Assembly (NCBI RefSeq): GCF_014764705.1
Contig: NZ_JACXXG010000029.1
Coordinates: forward strand, 1 to 55,923
Source of the DNA: Stutzerimonas kunmingensis
GTDB taxonomy: Bacteria; Pseudomonadota; Gammaproteobacteria; Pseudomonadales; Pseudomonadaceae
DNA length: 55,923 nucleotides
Direction: 5' to 3'
The position numbers and the translations under genes are program-made. The notes under the pieces were generated by a model. The model searched no databases, was not told where the DNA came from, and saw only the letters and a list, made by a program, of their open reading frames with translations. Position 1 is the stretch's first letter; each line of letters begins with the position of its first letter. Positions 9,281-23,250 of the stretch are shown here, one piece after another.

Positions 9281-9386
9281 GGACGGCTCCCTGTTTTCGT
9301 TCTTATTGTTGTTTTTCTCGTGGCCTGGCGCACCGGCTCGCATGGTTCCCGCTCCCCGGTCTCGCGCCCTGTTTCGCTACGTTTCC

Positions 9387-10277
9387 TCAGCCCTTCACAC
9401 CGCCCGCCGTGAGGCCGCCGACGATCCACTTCTGGCAGTAGAGGAACACCGCCGTGATGGGCAGTCCAGACAGAACCGCCGCCGCAGCAAAATCACCCCA
9501 CAGGTAGTTCTGCGGATAGAGGTACTGCTGCGCACCGACCGAGAGGGTCAGCTTGTCGACATCCATCAGCAGCACCGAGGCGATCGGATATTCGGTGACG
9601 CTGGTGATAAACGCCAGGATGAACACCACCGCCAGGATCGGCACGCTCATCGGCAGCAGGATATGGAAGAACGCCTGCCAGGTGGTCGCACCGTCGACGA
9701 TGGCGGCTTCCTCAAGCGACGCATCGATGCTTTCGAAGTAGCCCTTGATGGTCCAGATATGCAGCGCCATGCCGCCCAGCGAGGCGACGATCACCGCGCC
9801 GTGGCTGTTCACCCCGAGCCAGCTGACGTGCTGGCCGAGCTGGTCGAACAGCGCGTAGATGGCCACCAGCGAGAGCACCGGCGGGAACATCTGAAAGATC
9901 AGCATGCTCTTCAGGATCGGCGCCTTGCCGCCGAAACGCATGCGCGCGAAGGCGTAGGCGCTGGTGGTCGACAGGAGCAGGATCAGCACCGAGCTGGCCA
10001 GCGCGATCTTCACCGAATTCCACAGCCACAACAGCACCGGGAACGGCGGCTGGGTGACGCTGCCGTCGTCATGGGTGTAGGGGATGCCGAGAGCCAGCGA
10101 CCAGTGCTCCAGGGTCGGGCTCTCGGGGAACAGGCTGCCGGTGGCGAAGTTGCCTTCGCGGAAGGAAATCGAGATCACCATCAGCAGCGGAAAGAGGATC
10201 ACCGCAACGAACGCCAGCAGCGCCGCGTGGGTTGCCCACAGCCGGTAACGGGCGGATCTGGGTTGCACCATGGCCAT
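9387..10277 (-). CDS. malG: Maltodextrin ABC transporter permease MalG
   Basis: A 296-residue inner-membrane permease with about six membrane helices. The EAA loop that contacts MalK is [21 protein letters not shown] at about 190-210. Length and sequence fit MalG (296 residues in E. coli), including the C-terminal [10 protein letters not shown]. It follows malF with a 10-base gap and together with MalF forms the translocation pore. Confidence 0.96.
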   Translation of the reverse strand: MAMVQPRSARYRLWATHAALLAFVAVILFPLLMVISISFREGNFATGSLFPESPTLEHWSLALGIPYTHDDGSVTQPPFPVLLWLWNSVKIALASSVLILLLSTTSAYAFARMRFGGKAPILKSMLIFQMFPPVLSLVAIYALFDQLGQHVSWLGVNSHGAVIVASLGGMALHIWTIKGYFESIDASLEEAAIVDGATTWQAFFHILLPMSVPILAVVFILAFITSVTEYPIASVLLMDVDKLTLSVGAQQYLYPQNYLWGDFAAAAVLSGLPITAVFLYCQKWIVGGLTAGGVKG

Positions 10278-10287
10278 GTGGGTCTCC

Positions 10288-11820
10288 TTATACCTTCACT
10301 TTCGAGAGTTTGAGGTTGAGCAGCGCCATGGCGCCCACCAGCAGGAAGATCATCGTGGCAATCGCCGCGGCCAAGGCAAAGTCCTGCCCGGAATCCTGGA
10401 AGGCGATGCGGTAAGTGTAGCTCACCAGCAGGTCCGTGGTGCCGGCCGGGGTGGTCGCACCGATGATGTCCGGGCCACCGCGGGTCAACAGGGTGATGAG
10501 CACGAAGTTGTTGAAGTTGAATGCGAAGCTTGCGATCAGCAGCGGCATCAGCGGCTTGATCAGCTGCGGCAGGGTGATGCGCAGCAGGTTGTCCAGCGGA
10601 CTGGCGCCGTCGATGGCCGAAGCCTCGTACTGATCCCGCGGGATGGCCTGCAGGAGCCCCATGCACAGCAGCAGCATGTAGGGGTAACCGAGCCAGGTAT
10701 TGACGATGAGGATCATCGTGCGCGCCAGGGCCGGATCACTGAACCAGTCCGGGCGCATGCCGAACAGACTGTCGAGCAGCAGGTTGATCTCGCCGAAGTT
10801 CTGGTTGAACAGGCCGCGGAACACCAGGATGGAAATGAATGCCGGCACCGCATACGGCAGGATCAGCATCAGCCGGTAGAACGCCTTGCCGCGCACCAGC
10901 TCCCATTGCAGCAGGCTGGCCAGCACCAGGCCAACGGCGAGGGTGAAGACCACCGTGAGGCCGGCGAAGGCGAAGGTCCAGGCGAATATCTGCATGAAGG
11001 GTTCGCGGATGCTCGGTTCGGTCAGAACCCGGGAAAAGTTGGCGAAGCCGGTGAACACGGTAAAGCCCGGTGGCACCGCCTTGCCCGCCTCGTCGACATA
11101 GAAGCCGCGCTCCATGTCGGCGGTCAGCCGCGCGCCGCTGCGGGTGTTCACCAGAACGCCGGGGCCATCCTGACGATAGACGGGTTGCACGGCGGCGACT
11201 TCACGCAATCCGTACAGGCGCAGCAGGCTGCCATCCGGCACCTGCATCACCCATTTCTCCAGGGCCTTGCGCCGCTGGATCACCTCGCGCAACGCCAGCG
11301 CATCGCCCAGCCCCTCGACGCTTTCGGCCGGCTGCAGGAGCAGCGGCGATTCGGCGTCCGGCTCGCCGGTCAACGGCGGGCTGACGAACACGCCCTGCTC
11401 GCCCTTGTCGATGCGCAGGCGCTCGCCCTCCGGGCTCGGGTGCAGACTGAAGCGGAAGCGCTCGCCAGCCAGGTAGGTCTGGCTCAGGTGATATTGCTCG
11501 ACCTGGGCCTGACTCAGCAGATTGGTGCCACTGTAGTTGGTGAAGCCAATGCCCACCGTATAGAGCAGTGGAAAGATCACGAAAACCAGCATGCCCGCCA
11601 CCGACGGGAAGATGTAGCGCTGCGCGTACATGCGCCGGTTGATGAACAGATAGCTGGCGATGCCGGTGACCACCAGCCCGAGCAGAGCGAAGGCCATCTG
11701 CTTCTGGACGTAGAGCGCGACCACCAGATACAGCGCGAAGGCGTTGAAGGCCAGCCAAAGCAGCCAGCGCAGGCCGGTGGTCAGGGAGCGGGGCAGGCCC
11801 CGGGAAGTCGAACGGGTCAT
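10288..11820 (-). CDS. malF: Maltodextrin ABC transporter permease MalF
   Basis: A permease of about 510 residues. It has N-terminal membrane helices, the large periplasmic P2 loop characteristic of MalF (roughly residues 90-270), and the C-terminal permease core with an EAA loop ([21 protein letters not shown]). The ATG at 11820 is taken as the start. A GTG at 11853 with AAAGG ten bases upstream is an equally serious candidate and would add 11 residues. The frame continues to 11967 but overlaps malE and is not needed. It sits between malE and malG in the classic malEFG order. Confidence 0.94.
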   Translation of the reverse strand: MTRSTSRGLPRSLTTGLRWLLWLAFNAFALYLVVALYVQKQMAFALLGLVVTGIASYLFINRRMYAQRYIFPSVAGMLVFVIFPLLYTVGIGFTNYSGTNLLSQAQVEQYHLSQTYLAGERFRFSLHPSPEGERLRIDKGEQGVFVSPPLTGEPDAESPLLLQPAESVEGLGDALALREVIQRRKALEKWVMQVPDGSLLRLYGLREVAAVQPVYRQDGPGVLVNTRSGARLTADMERGFYVDEAGKAVPPGFTVFTGFANFSRVLTEPSIREPFMQIFAWTFAFAGLTVVFTLAVGLVLASLLQWELVRGKAFYRLMLILPYAVPAFISILVFRGLFNQNFGEINLLLDSLFGMRPDWFSDPALARTMILIVNTWLGYPYMLLLCMGLLQAIPRDQYEASAIDGASPLDNLLRITLPQLIKPLMPLLIASFAFNFNNFVLITLLTRGGPDIIGATTPAGTTDLLVSYTYRIAFQDSGQDFALAAAIATMIFLLVGAMALLNLKLSKVKV

Positions 11821-11886
11821 GGCAGGGCTGGGCAACTCGGCACGGGCATTCACGGGAGAAGAACCTTTATGAACGGAGCTTAGTCT

Positions 11887-11913
11887 GCCGGCGCGCCTGT
11901 ACAGGCGGCCGGC
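11887..11913 (-). repeat. malE-malF intergenic hairpin
   Basis: GCCGGC arms (11887-11892 and 11908-11913) enclose the perfect palindrome GCCTGTACAGGC (11895-11906), giving a strong stem just after the malE stop. There is no U-run, so it is unlikely to be a simple terminator. In E. coli the malE-malF gap carries REP hairpins that protect malE mRNA; a similar role is inferred. Confidence 0.6.
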
Positions 11914-11920
11914 GAGCGGT

Positions 11921-13108
<1,188 letters not shown>

Positions 13109-13208
13109 GCTTCGCTTTCCTCGTGGCTTCTTATTAGTTGTTCCACCTGCTGCCGGCCTGAGGCTCTGACAGTCGTTCCATCCTCGGCGCGTCCCGTGCC
13201 ATGTGCAT

Positions 13209-13251
13209 CCTCCTCCCCGAGGGGGCGGAGGGCGTAGAAGCGGGGCGTAGA
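13209..13251. promoter_or_regulatory. Putative MalT sites in the malE/malS divergent promoter
   Basis: Minus-strand GGGGAGGAGG at 13209-13218 matches the MalT consensus exactly, about 100 bases before malE. Plus-strand GGGCGTAGA copies follow at 13230-13238 and 13243-13251, repeating the arrangement seen at 4489-4558. The 252-base region lies between malE and malS and could activate both. Binding is inferred. Confidence 0.55.
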
Positions 13252-13360
13252 TCAGCCGTCGCAACGGCACAAAATACGCCATCAGCCTCGGGTTTACGCC
13301 TATACCCGGCTGCCAACGCGCGGTCAAATGTAGCGAAAAAGCATAATGGAGCCACATTTG

Positions 13361-15445
<2,085 letters not shown>

Positions 15446-15454
15446 ATCGCCCGC

Positions 15455-15472
15455 CCCGGGCCGCAGCCCGGG
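15455..15472 (+). repeat. Hairpin between malS and kinase-like gene
   Basis: CCCGGGC (15455-15461) and GCCCGGG (15466-15472) form a 7-bp stem with a 4-base loop. No U-run follows. It may attenuate or stabilise the malS message. Confidence 0.45.
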
Positions 15473-15501
15473 ACGCAGCCGCCCCCTGCCTGGAGCCCGC
15501 A

Positions 15502-16593
15502 ATGAACGCAACCCTGAACCCGCGCCAGCAGGCGCAGCTGGCCTTTGTCGCCAGCGGAGCGGAACTGCAAGTCGGCCAGCCGCAGGACTGCCCGTTGCCG
15601 CTGGCCACGCTGGTCGCCACCGACGGCAGCGAACCCTATGTCAGTCGCACGCTGTCCGGCGGGCTCACCGCCCACGTCTACCGGATCGAAGCGGCCGGCC
15701 GTAGCTGGACGCTCAAGCGCGCCCGCGAGCGCTGCCTGGTGCAGAACGCCGATGGCCAGACCTCGTTTCTCAACGAGGTCCAGCGGCGCGCCGACCTGCG
15801 CGCGCTGAAGGCCCGGCCCGAGCTGGCCGAGCCGCTCGCCGGAATCGTCGACACCTGCTATGCGAGTTTTCGTCACGGCGTGCTGCTGTCGCCCTGGATC
15901 GACGGCGAGGTCGTCGGCGACTGGGATGAAACGCGCCTGGCAGACCTGTTCGACTGCGTCATCACGCTCGCCTCCGCCGGCCTGTTCGAGTGGGACCTGT
16001 GCCCCGGCAACGTGCTCGACGACGGCCGCATCCGGCTGTTCGACTTCGGCTACCTGTACCGCTTCGATCCGCTGCGCGAGTTCAACAGCGATGGCCTTGC
16101 CTGCCCAGGCTTCCACCCGGTCGAGCGTTTCGAAACGCGGCAGTTCTTCGCCTGGCTGCTCGGCCAGGAGGCACTCGGCAGCGCCCGTGCGCTGGCGGCG
16201 TTCCGCCTGGAGAAGGCGATCGCCCTGGACCGCTACCGGCGCTGGCGGGCCGAGCTGGCCGACCGCGGCGCCAGTCCGGCCGTGCTCGAACGGCTGGACC
16301 GGCTGATCGACAGCTGGCGCACCGCCCTTGCCGGCTCGGCCGAGGCGCTCTACCTGCGCGAGGCCTGGCGCTCGCATCGCCTCGACCTGGCCGACGATCT
16401 CGACGGCCAGACCTGCACGCCGCAAACCCTGCAGCGCCTGGCCTGGCTCCGGGAAACGGTTGGCGCACGCCATGCCGACCTGCTCGCCGCCGACGCCCTG
16501 GCCCACGAGCGGGCCCCGCAACGCGCCGCCCTGCTCGACGAGCTGCGCCGCGCCGAAGCGCAGGCCATCGGCTGGCAGGTCCCGCGGGCCTAG
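15502..16593 (+). CDS. Kinase-fold phosphotransferase of unknown substrate
   Basis: A 363-residue protein with the hallmarks of the protein-kinase/aminoglycoside-phosphotransferase fold. A loop GGLTAHVY (53-60) precedes Lys72 in WTLKRAR, Glu92 could form the salt bridge, the catalytic loop is EWDLCPGNVL (Asp165, Asn170), and the metal-binding motif is LFDFG (Asp181). All key residues are present, so activity is likely. A helical region follows to the C terminus. No signal peptide is visible, so it acts in the cytoplasm. The start at 15502 has TGGAG upstream; the open frame back to 14980 is inside malS. Its place 56 bases after malS suggests co-transcription. It could phosphorylate a sugar (compare actinobacterial maltokinase), a lipid-linked sugar or a protein. 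Confidence 0.75.
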   Translation: MNATLNPRQQAQLAFVASGAELQVGQPQDCPLPLATLVATDGSEPYVSRTLSGGLTAHVYRIEAAGRSWTLKRARERCLVQNADGQTSFLNEVQRRADLRALKARPELAEPLAGIVDTCYASFRHGVLLSPWIDGEVVGDWDETRLADLFDCVITLASAGLFEWDLCPGNVLDDGRIRLFDFGYLYRFDPLREFNSDGLACPGFHPVERFETRQFFAWLLGQEALGSARALAAFRLEKAIALDRYRRWRAELADRGASPAVLERLDRLIDSWRTALAGSAEALYLREAWRSHRLDLADDLDGQTCTPQTLQRLAWLRETVGARHADLLAADALAHERAPQRAALLDELRRAEAQAIGWQVPRA

Positions 16594-16605
16594 GCCAGAC
16601 GGGGA

Positions 16606-16633
16606 CGACCGGGCCATCGCCGCCGCCCGGTCG
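16606..16633. terminator. Bidirectional hairpin between convergent genes
   Basis: CGACCGGGC (16606-16614) pairs with GCCCGGTCG (16625-16633) around a 10-base loop in the 43-base gap between the kinase-like gene and the chemoreceptor. No U-run is present, so termination strength is uncertain. Confidence 0.5.
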
Positions 16634-16636
16634 CGT

Positions 16637-18667
16637 TCAGGTGCGGTAACGCGCGCAGAGCGCCTGCTGCTCGGCGGACATGCGCGCCTGGCGTTCGCTG
16701 CTGTCGCTGATCGCCACGACGCTGTCCATGTGCAGCTCGGCCGCGGCATCGATCGCATGCATGCCGCGCGACACTTCTTCGGCGGCGAGCCGTTGCTGGC
16801 CGGTGGCCGAATCGATTTCCCGCGACATGGCGGCGATGTGCTCGACCTGGCTGCGGATTTCCTGCATCAGCCGGTCGGCCTGCCCGACCTGATCGAGGGT
16901 GCCCTGCATCTGCGCGCGACTGGCCTCCACCGAACGCACCGCCGAGCCGATGCCCTGGGCCAGGCGTTCGATGCGTTGCTGGATCTCGCCGGTCGATTGC
17001 GCCGTGCGCCGGGCCAGGCCGCGCACCTCGTCGGCGACCACCGCGAAGCCACGTCCCTGATCACCAGCGCGCGCCGCTTCGATGGCTGCATTGAGCGCCA
17101 GCAGGTTGGTCTGCTCGGCAATCGCACGGATCACATCGAGAATCTGCCCGATCTGCTCGCTCACCGCCTCCACGTTGGCGATCTCGGCCACGCTGGTTTC
17201 CAGCTGCTCGGCCAGGGCTTGCGTGCCGATGCGGGTCGCGGCCATCCGCTGGCTGCCCTGCAGGGTCAGTGCCTCGACACTGCCGACCCGCGTGGCCGTC
17301 TCGCCGGCATGCTGCGCCACCTCGCCAAAACTGGTCTCCAGTTCGGCCAGACTGACGGCGAGCGCCCCGATGCTGCTGCGTTGTTTCTCCAGCCCGGCAC
17401 GCGCCTGGCTGCAGGCCTGGGCATTGCGGCGGGCAATCTGGTCCTGTTCGTCGGCGTTGCGCCCGAGCTGGGCCAGTGCGTCGCGCAGACTACCGGCGAC
17501 CCGGTTGACCCAATCACCGACACGCCCGAACTCGTCTGCGCGCTGGTACTCGCAGCCGCCGCGCAGATCACCGTCGGCCAGGTGCTGCAGGCTGCCGCTG
17601 ACGGCCGCCAGGGCCATGCGCATGGTACGCCCCAGCCACAGGCCCATGGCCAGCGCCACCGCGATCGACAGCCCGGCCATCGCCAAGAGGCCGGCCACAC
17701 CCTGACGATAGGTCTGCGCGGCCAGGCCCAGTTGCCTGTCGCTGGCCCGCTGGGCGCTGGCGATGAGCGTGCCGATGTCCTCGCGTGCCTGGTGCTGCAG
17801 GTGACCGAGCTGCAGTTTCTGCTCGCGGTTGGCCTGCTGGTCGGACAGCCAGGCGTAGTACTGCGCCACCGCGCCATTGCCGGGCACAGCCAGTTGCTGC
17901 TCGATGGCGGCAAACGGCGCCTGGAAGCTGTGCGCGTAATCGGTACGGCTGTCCTGGTGCGGTTCCAGATCGAGGAGAACGTTGTCCAGCTTCTTCTGCA
18001 GGGCCGGCAGCCGCTGCGCGATCTGCGCACCGGCTTCATCGAGTGCCTTGATCGAAGACACGCCGATGGCATCGAACAGCAGCGCCTCGACCTGCTCGAG
18101 CGGGATGATGAACTGCTTGATGGAATAGGCGACCAGCTCGTCGCCAGTCACGAACTGCGCCTGCAGCAGGTCCTGCTTGAGCCGCGAGAACTGCAGCTGC
18201 AGATCGCGCAGCGCGACGGCGTTGCGCCCCACGCGCGCGAGCAGGTCGCGCTGCGCATCGATCAGCGCCAGGCTGCGGCGGTCGAGCTCCGGCAACAGGG
18301 CCGCCAGACGCTGCTTGGTCTCGGCGTGTGCCGGCGTCACCCGCTCCAGCTGGGCGAACAGCTCGAGGGCTTGGTCCTGCAGCGTGCGATGCCGGCCGAC
18401 ATAGCCGTCGAGCTGGTCAGGCCGGTCCTCTGCCAGGGCGTCGGAAAGGTTCTGCGTCAGGCTCTGCAACGTACCGAAGAAGCTCTCGCTGACCAGCAGA
18501 CGCGACGCGGTCGACGAGATTTGCTCGGCATTGCCTTGCAGGAGGCCGATGGCAACCAAGCTGGTGCCGGCTACCAGCATCAGCAAGGCCACCAGCGCGG
18601 CGATCAGCAGGTACAGCCGGGCCAGGAAGCCAAGCCGGAAAGGGGTCGAGCGGGTCTGGGCCAACAT
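16637..18667 (-). CDS. Methyl-accepting chemotaxis protein
   Basis: A 676-residue transmembrane chemoreceptor. TM1 is at about 15-40; a large helical periplasmic sensor reaches to about residue 300; TM2 ([20 protein letters not shown]) follows, then a HAMP segment and the signalling domain with the conserved hairpin tip ([40 protein letters not shown]). It would signal through CheA/CheW. The start at 18667 has AGGAG upstream. It lies between the kinase-like gene and the amylase gene amyP, and MalT-like boxes precede it, so maltodextrins or a loaded binding protein are plausible ligands. The sensor domain itself does not reveal the ligand. Confidence 0.92.
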   Translation of the reverse strand: MLAQTRSTPFRLGFLARLYLLIAALVALLMLVAGTSLVAIGLLQGNAEQISSTASRLLVSESFFGTLQSLTQNLSDALAEDRPDQLDGYVGRHRTLQDQALELFAQLERVTPAHAETKQRLAALLPELDRRSLALIDAQRDLLARVGRNAVALRDLQLQFSRLKQDLLQAQFVTGDELVAYSIKQFIIPLEQVEALLFDAIGVSSIKALDEAGAQIAQRLPALQKKLDNVLLDLEPHQDSRTDYAHSFQAPFAAIEQQLAVPGNGAVAQYYAWLSDQQANREQKLQLGHLQHQAREDIGTLIASAQRASDRQLGLAAQTYRQGVAGLLAMAGLSIAVALAMGLWLGRTMRMALAAVSGSLQHLADGDLRGGCEYQRADEFGRVGDWVNRVAGSLRDALAQLGRNADEQDQIARRNAQACSQARAGLEKQRSSIGALAVSLAELETSFGEVAQHAGETATRVGSVEALTLQGSQRMAATRIGTQALAEQLETSVAEIANVEAVSEQIGQILDVIRAIAEQTNLLALNAAIEAARAGDQGRGFAVVADEVRGLARRTAQSTGEIQQRIERLAQGIGSAVRSVEASRAQMQGTLDQVGQADRLMQEIRSQVEHIAAMSREIDSATGQQRLAAEEVSRGMHAIDAAAELHMDSVVAISDSSERQARMSAEQQALCARYRT

Positions 18668-18747
18668 GAACAGCTCCTGATACGACAGCGCAGCGCGAAG
18701 GCTTTTATGGTTGTCGTGCCAGCATCGGCGGCCCGGCCCGTCGCCGG

Positions 18748-18780
18748 CCTCCTCCCTGCCCACCCTGGGTCGGGAGGAGC
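18748..18780. promoter_or_regulatory. Inverted pair of MalT-like boxes upstream of chemoreceptor gene
   Basis: GGGAGGAGG on the minus strand (18748-18756) and GGGAGGAGC on the plus strand (18772-18780) are inverted copies resembling MalT boxes, 81-113 bases upstream of the chemoreceptor start. The same sequence can fold as a hairpin downstream of amyP, but no U-run follows. Both roles are possible. Confidence 0.42.
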
Positions 18781-18820
18781 CGCCCGGCGTAGGCGTAGCC
18801 GAGGCCGGGCGGGCGTGTCG

Positions 18821-20476
18821 TCAGAACGAGCCGCTGGTGCTCGCGCCGGCGGCGGCCTGGACCTGGTTGTTGCCGCCCGATTGCCACTGACGCACCAGCG
18901 TCGCGTCCGCCTCGTTGCGGATCAGGCACTTCCATTCCACGTTCTGGCCGGCTGGCAGGGCGATGCTGCCCTTCCAGGTCGGATAGCTGCTGGTGTCGGT
19001 CAGCCGCACCGCGGAGGCCGGGCTCCAGTTGCCGAGCTGGCTGACGTTGCCCACCGCGTAGACGCTGTCGCCCATCTGCGTCACACCGTTGTCGCAGCGG
19101 AAGTTCACATTGACCAGACCTCCCTCGCCGCCGTCATTCCCGCCGCCATCGCCGCTACCGCTGCGCCAGACGCGCACCTCGCCGTTGCTGGCGTTGACCG
19201 CCTCGCTGAAGCTGCCGCTGGCGACCTGGCCGGGGTTGGCCAGATCGGAGTTGAGCGCCACCACCAGGGTCTGCTGGCTGCCGCTGACGGTAGCGACCAG
19301 GCCGCTGTAGCCGCTGTGGAAGCTGATCGCCGAATCGGCACGCACACCAGCGGCGCGACGCACCTGGATCAGCTGGCGGATGAAGTCGCCGTAGCCCCAG
19401 TCGTACATGTGCGACCAGTAGACCACCGGAGTGCCGGGACTGGTGAGGATGTAGGCGTAGGCCTGGCGAATCAGCCCGTCCTGCAGCGCCCAGTGGTGCT
19501 GCCCGCCGTTCTGTCCGGGCGAGTAGCCGGTGTCGTGGTTGTCGACGAAGGTCACCGCCACCTCGCGCCAGCGCGGGTCCGGGTTGCCGTTAAGGCCGTT
19601 CTTCCAGTCGGCGACCGAGCCGTTCTGCATGCGCTCCTTGAGGGCGAAGTCGAACACCGGGCACTTGGCCCGATCGGACCAGTCCTTGATGATCTGCTGC
19701 CAGCTCGCCGTGTTGCGCCAGTCCCAGCTGGGATATTCAGAAGGGCCTTTCCACAGCTCGCCGACGCAGAAGCTGTTGTCGGCACTGTCGGTCATCCAGC
19801 TGTTGACCCGCTCCGGGGCGAAGCCGCGGACGAAATCGAAGCGGAAGCCGCCGGCGCCGTAGCCGCTGCGCAGGTTGGCGAGCTCGTCGCGGAACATGCC
19901 ATAGACCTGCGGATGGCCGGTGTTCAGGTCCGACTCGCCGCCGATGAAGCGGTCACCGTCGTCGCAGTCGTTGGGGTAGTTGCCCGGGTCGGCGCAGTCG
20001 TTGCGCCAGAAGCCCTGGCCGGCCGGCAGGTTGATCTCCTTGTCCGGGTAGCCGCGGTTCATGTGATTGGGCACCACATCGTAGAGCACCTTCACCCCGG
20101 CGCCACCGAGTGCGCCGGCGGCCTGGCGCAGCTGGGCGTCGCTGCCGTAGCGGCCGTTCTTGTTGAAGTCGTGCCAGAAGTAGCCTTCGCCGCCGCCGGA
20201 CTTGCCGCCGTCGGTCCAGCTGGAGAAGTCACGCCAGGGCACCGGCATCCAGATTGCCGAGAAGCCGTCGGCGGCGATCGTCGAGGCCTGCTGGCGAAGG
20301 ATGTTGTACCAGTCGTTGGGCGCTTCGCGGACGACGTTCCAGTGGAAGCCCTGGAGGATGATTTCGTCGCCGCCGTGGTAGCGCACGCCGGCCGGGCTCT
20401 TGCCGGCCTGGTCAGCGAGGGCGGGGAACGGCAGCAGGATCGCCGCCAATACGGCGGCACGTAGGATGTGGCTCAT
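18821..20476 (-). CDS. amyP: Maltotetraose-forming alpha-amylase (glucan 1,4-alpha-maltotetraohydrolase)
   Basis: A 551-residue secreted amylase, EC 3.2.1.60. The signal peptide is residues 1-21 and the mature protein begins DQAGKSPAGVRYHGG, as in the P. stutzeri G4-amylase. The catalytic residues Asp214 (GFRFDF), Glu240 (VGELW) and Asp315 (DNHD) become 193, 219 and 294 after leader removal, the published positions for that enzyme. A Gly/Asp-rich linker near 440-455 leads to a C-terminal starch-binding CBM20 domain with Trp-rich sites. It releases maltotetraose from starch outside the cell, feeding LamB. The start at 20476 has GGAG upstream; the longer frame to 20656 is non-coding. It is divergent from lamB. 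Confidence 0.95.
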   Translation of the reverse strand: MSHILRAAVLAAILLPFPALADQAGKSPAGVRYHGGDEIILQGFHWNVVREAPNDWYNILRQQASTIAADGFSAIWMPVPWRDFSSWTDGGKSGGGEGYFWHDFNKNGRYGSDAQLRQAAGALGGAGVKVLYDVVPNHMNRGYPDKEINLPAGQGFWRNDCADPGNYPNDCDDGDRFIGGESDLNTGHPQVYGMFRDELANLRSGYGAGGFRFDFVRGFAPERVNSWMTDSADNSFCVGELWKGPSEYPSWDWRNTASWQQIIKDWSDRAKCPVFDFALKERMQNGSVADWKNGLNGNPDPRWREVAVTFVDNHDTGYSPGQNGGQHHWALQDGLIRQAYAYILTSPGTPVVYWSHMYDWGYGDFIRQLIQVRRAAGVRADSAISFHSGYSGLVATVSGSQQTLVVALNSDLANPGQVASGSFSEAVNASNGEVRVWRSGSGDGGGNDGGEGGLVNVNFRCDNGVTQMGDSVYAVGNVSQLGNWSPASAVRLTDTSSYPTWKGSIALPAGQNVEWKCLIRNEADATLVRQWQSGGNNQVQAAAGASTSGSF

Positions 20477-22156
<1,680 letters not shown>

Positions 22157-22172
22157 GCCGCAACGTTTAAGT

Positions 22173-22197
22173 GCCGTCGCGGACCGACCGCGACGGC
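22173..22197 (+). repeat. Hairpin after lamB
   Basis: GCCGTCGCGG (22173-22182) and CCGCGACGGC (22188-22197) form a 10-bp perfect stem with a 5-base loop directly after the lamB stop. It probably protects the 3' end of lamB mRNA or slows transcription before the terminator that follows. Confidence 0.6.
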
Positions 22198-22232
22198 TCC
22201 CCTTCCGCTCCCACCGTCCAGACGGTGCCTTT

Positions 22233-22264
22233 GCCCCGACGCTGGCAGGTCGGGGCATTTTTTG
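22233..22264 (+). terminator. Rho-independent terminator between lamB and malM
   Basis: GCCCCGAC (22233-22240) and GTCGGGGC (22249-22256) form an 8-bp stem followed by ATTTTTTG. It ends only 15 bases before malM, so malM must rely on read-through or on a promoter within lamB's 3' end. Confidence 0.85.
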
Positions 22265-22278
22265 TTCGGAGAACCACC

Positions 22279-23202
22279 ATGCATCGGATGTTATTTCTTG
22301 CCGCCGGGCTAGCCGCCCTGACGGTTGCCGGCTGCAGCAGCGAGCCGTTGCGCCGGGTCGACGCCCTCACTGCTACCCCGGCGCCGCTGCAACATTCGGT
22401 CGAGCAGGCGCGTGATGCGCTGGCAGCCGCCCCGACCTGCTGCAGCAGTATCGACCAGCTGCCCTTCCAGCCACTCGAGGCCGGTTTCACCGGCGACGTT
22501 CTGATCGACACACAGGCGCCGGCCTACAACTTCGAAACCGGCAAGAGCTTCTTGCGCGCCTTCACGCTGCCAGCTGGCGGTCCATCATTCGAGATCCGCC
22601 TCTACAGCCAGGCCGGCAGTAGCGTGCTGGCGCCCAACGCCATGCTGCTCGACAGCCGCATGCGTCCGACCCGCCTGCTGGATGGTGACGACTTCGCCTA
22701 CGTACCGCCGACCGGGCTCAAGGGCGACAGCCTCGATGCGCGCATTCGCATCGATCGCTCCCAGCCCGAGCACCCGGGCAACGAGCGCTACCTGATCCTC
22801 TACACCAGCGACGCGCAAATGGCCGGCCAGACCGTGCTGCAGCACCCGGCCAAGGCCTACGCCAAGGCGCTGGGCAACGAGCCGCCGAGCATCCCCGACC
22901 CGGTGGCGAAGCACTCGCCAGTAGGCATGATCCGGCTGGTGATGATCCCCGACAGCGCCGCCGGCTCGACCGCCAAGGGCTACGTACCGGGCTACAGCAT
23001 CGGCCAGGAGATGGGCAACGAACTGCCCGCCGCGCCGGCGCCGACGGTGCTGCCGGAGACCTCGGCGTACTACCGCCAGGCGATCGATGCGGCACTGGCG
23101 CAGAAGGACCTCGAACGCGCGCTGCGTCTGGCCGACGAAGCGACGCGAGTGGGTGACAGCGGCGCCAAGGGGTATCTGCTGGAGCGCATCCAGATCAAGT
23201 GA
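22279..23202 (+). CDS. malM: MalM-like maltose operon lipoprotein
   Basis: A 307-residue protein of the MalM family (E. coli MalM is 306), encoded directly after lamB as in enterobacteria. The leader ends in a lipobox LTVAGC with Cys19, and Ser at +2 predicts outer-membrane attachment on the periplasmic side. Typical features are PTCCSSIDQLPFQPL early and GYVPGYSIG later. Its biochemical role is unknown; association with the outer membrane or with dextrin handling is assumed from context. The start at 22279 has CGGAGAACC upstream. Confidence 0.88.
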   Translation: MHRMLFLAAGLAALTVAGCSSEPLRRVDALTATPAPLQHSVEQARDALAAAPTCCSSIDQLPFQPLEAGFTGDVLIDTQAPAYNFETGKSFLRAFTLPAGGPSFEIRLYSQAGSSVLAPNAMLLDSRMRPTRLLDGDDFAYVPPTGLKGDSLDARIRIDRSQPEHPGNERYLILYTSDAQMAGQTVLQHPAKAYAKALGNEPPSIPDPVAKHSPVGMIRLVMIPDSAAGSTAKGYVPGYSIGQEMGNELPAAPAPTVLPETSAYYRQAIDAALAQKDLERALRLADEATRVGDSGAKGYLLERIQIK

Positions 23203-23250
23203 CCGCACACGGGGCGGCTCGGACGCCCCGACACAACGCAGGATGCAGCG

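Noticed and set aside
6896..9412. An 838-codon plus-strand frame opposite malT
   Set aside because: It is the complement of malT and has a composition typical of shadow frames, with no recognisable motif.
18748..18780. Inverted repeat as the amyP transcription terminator
   Set aside because: The stem is followed by GC-rich sequence without a U-run on either strand; the match of each arm to the MalT box seemed the better, though uncertain, reading.
16328..20464. A 1378-codon open frame on the plus strand spanning the kinase gene end, the chemoreceptor and amyP
   Set aside because: It is antisense to well-recognised genes over its whole length, has no domain motifs, and is explained by GC-rich third-position bias leaving the opposite frame open.
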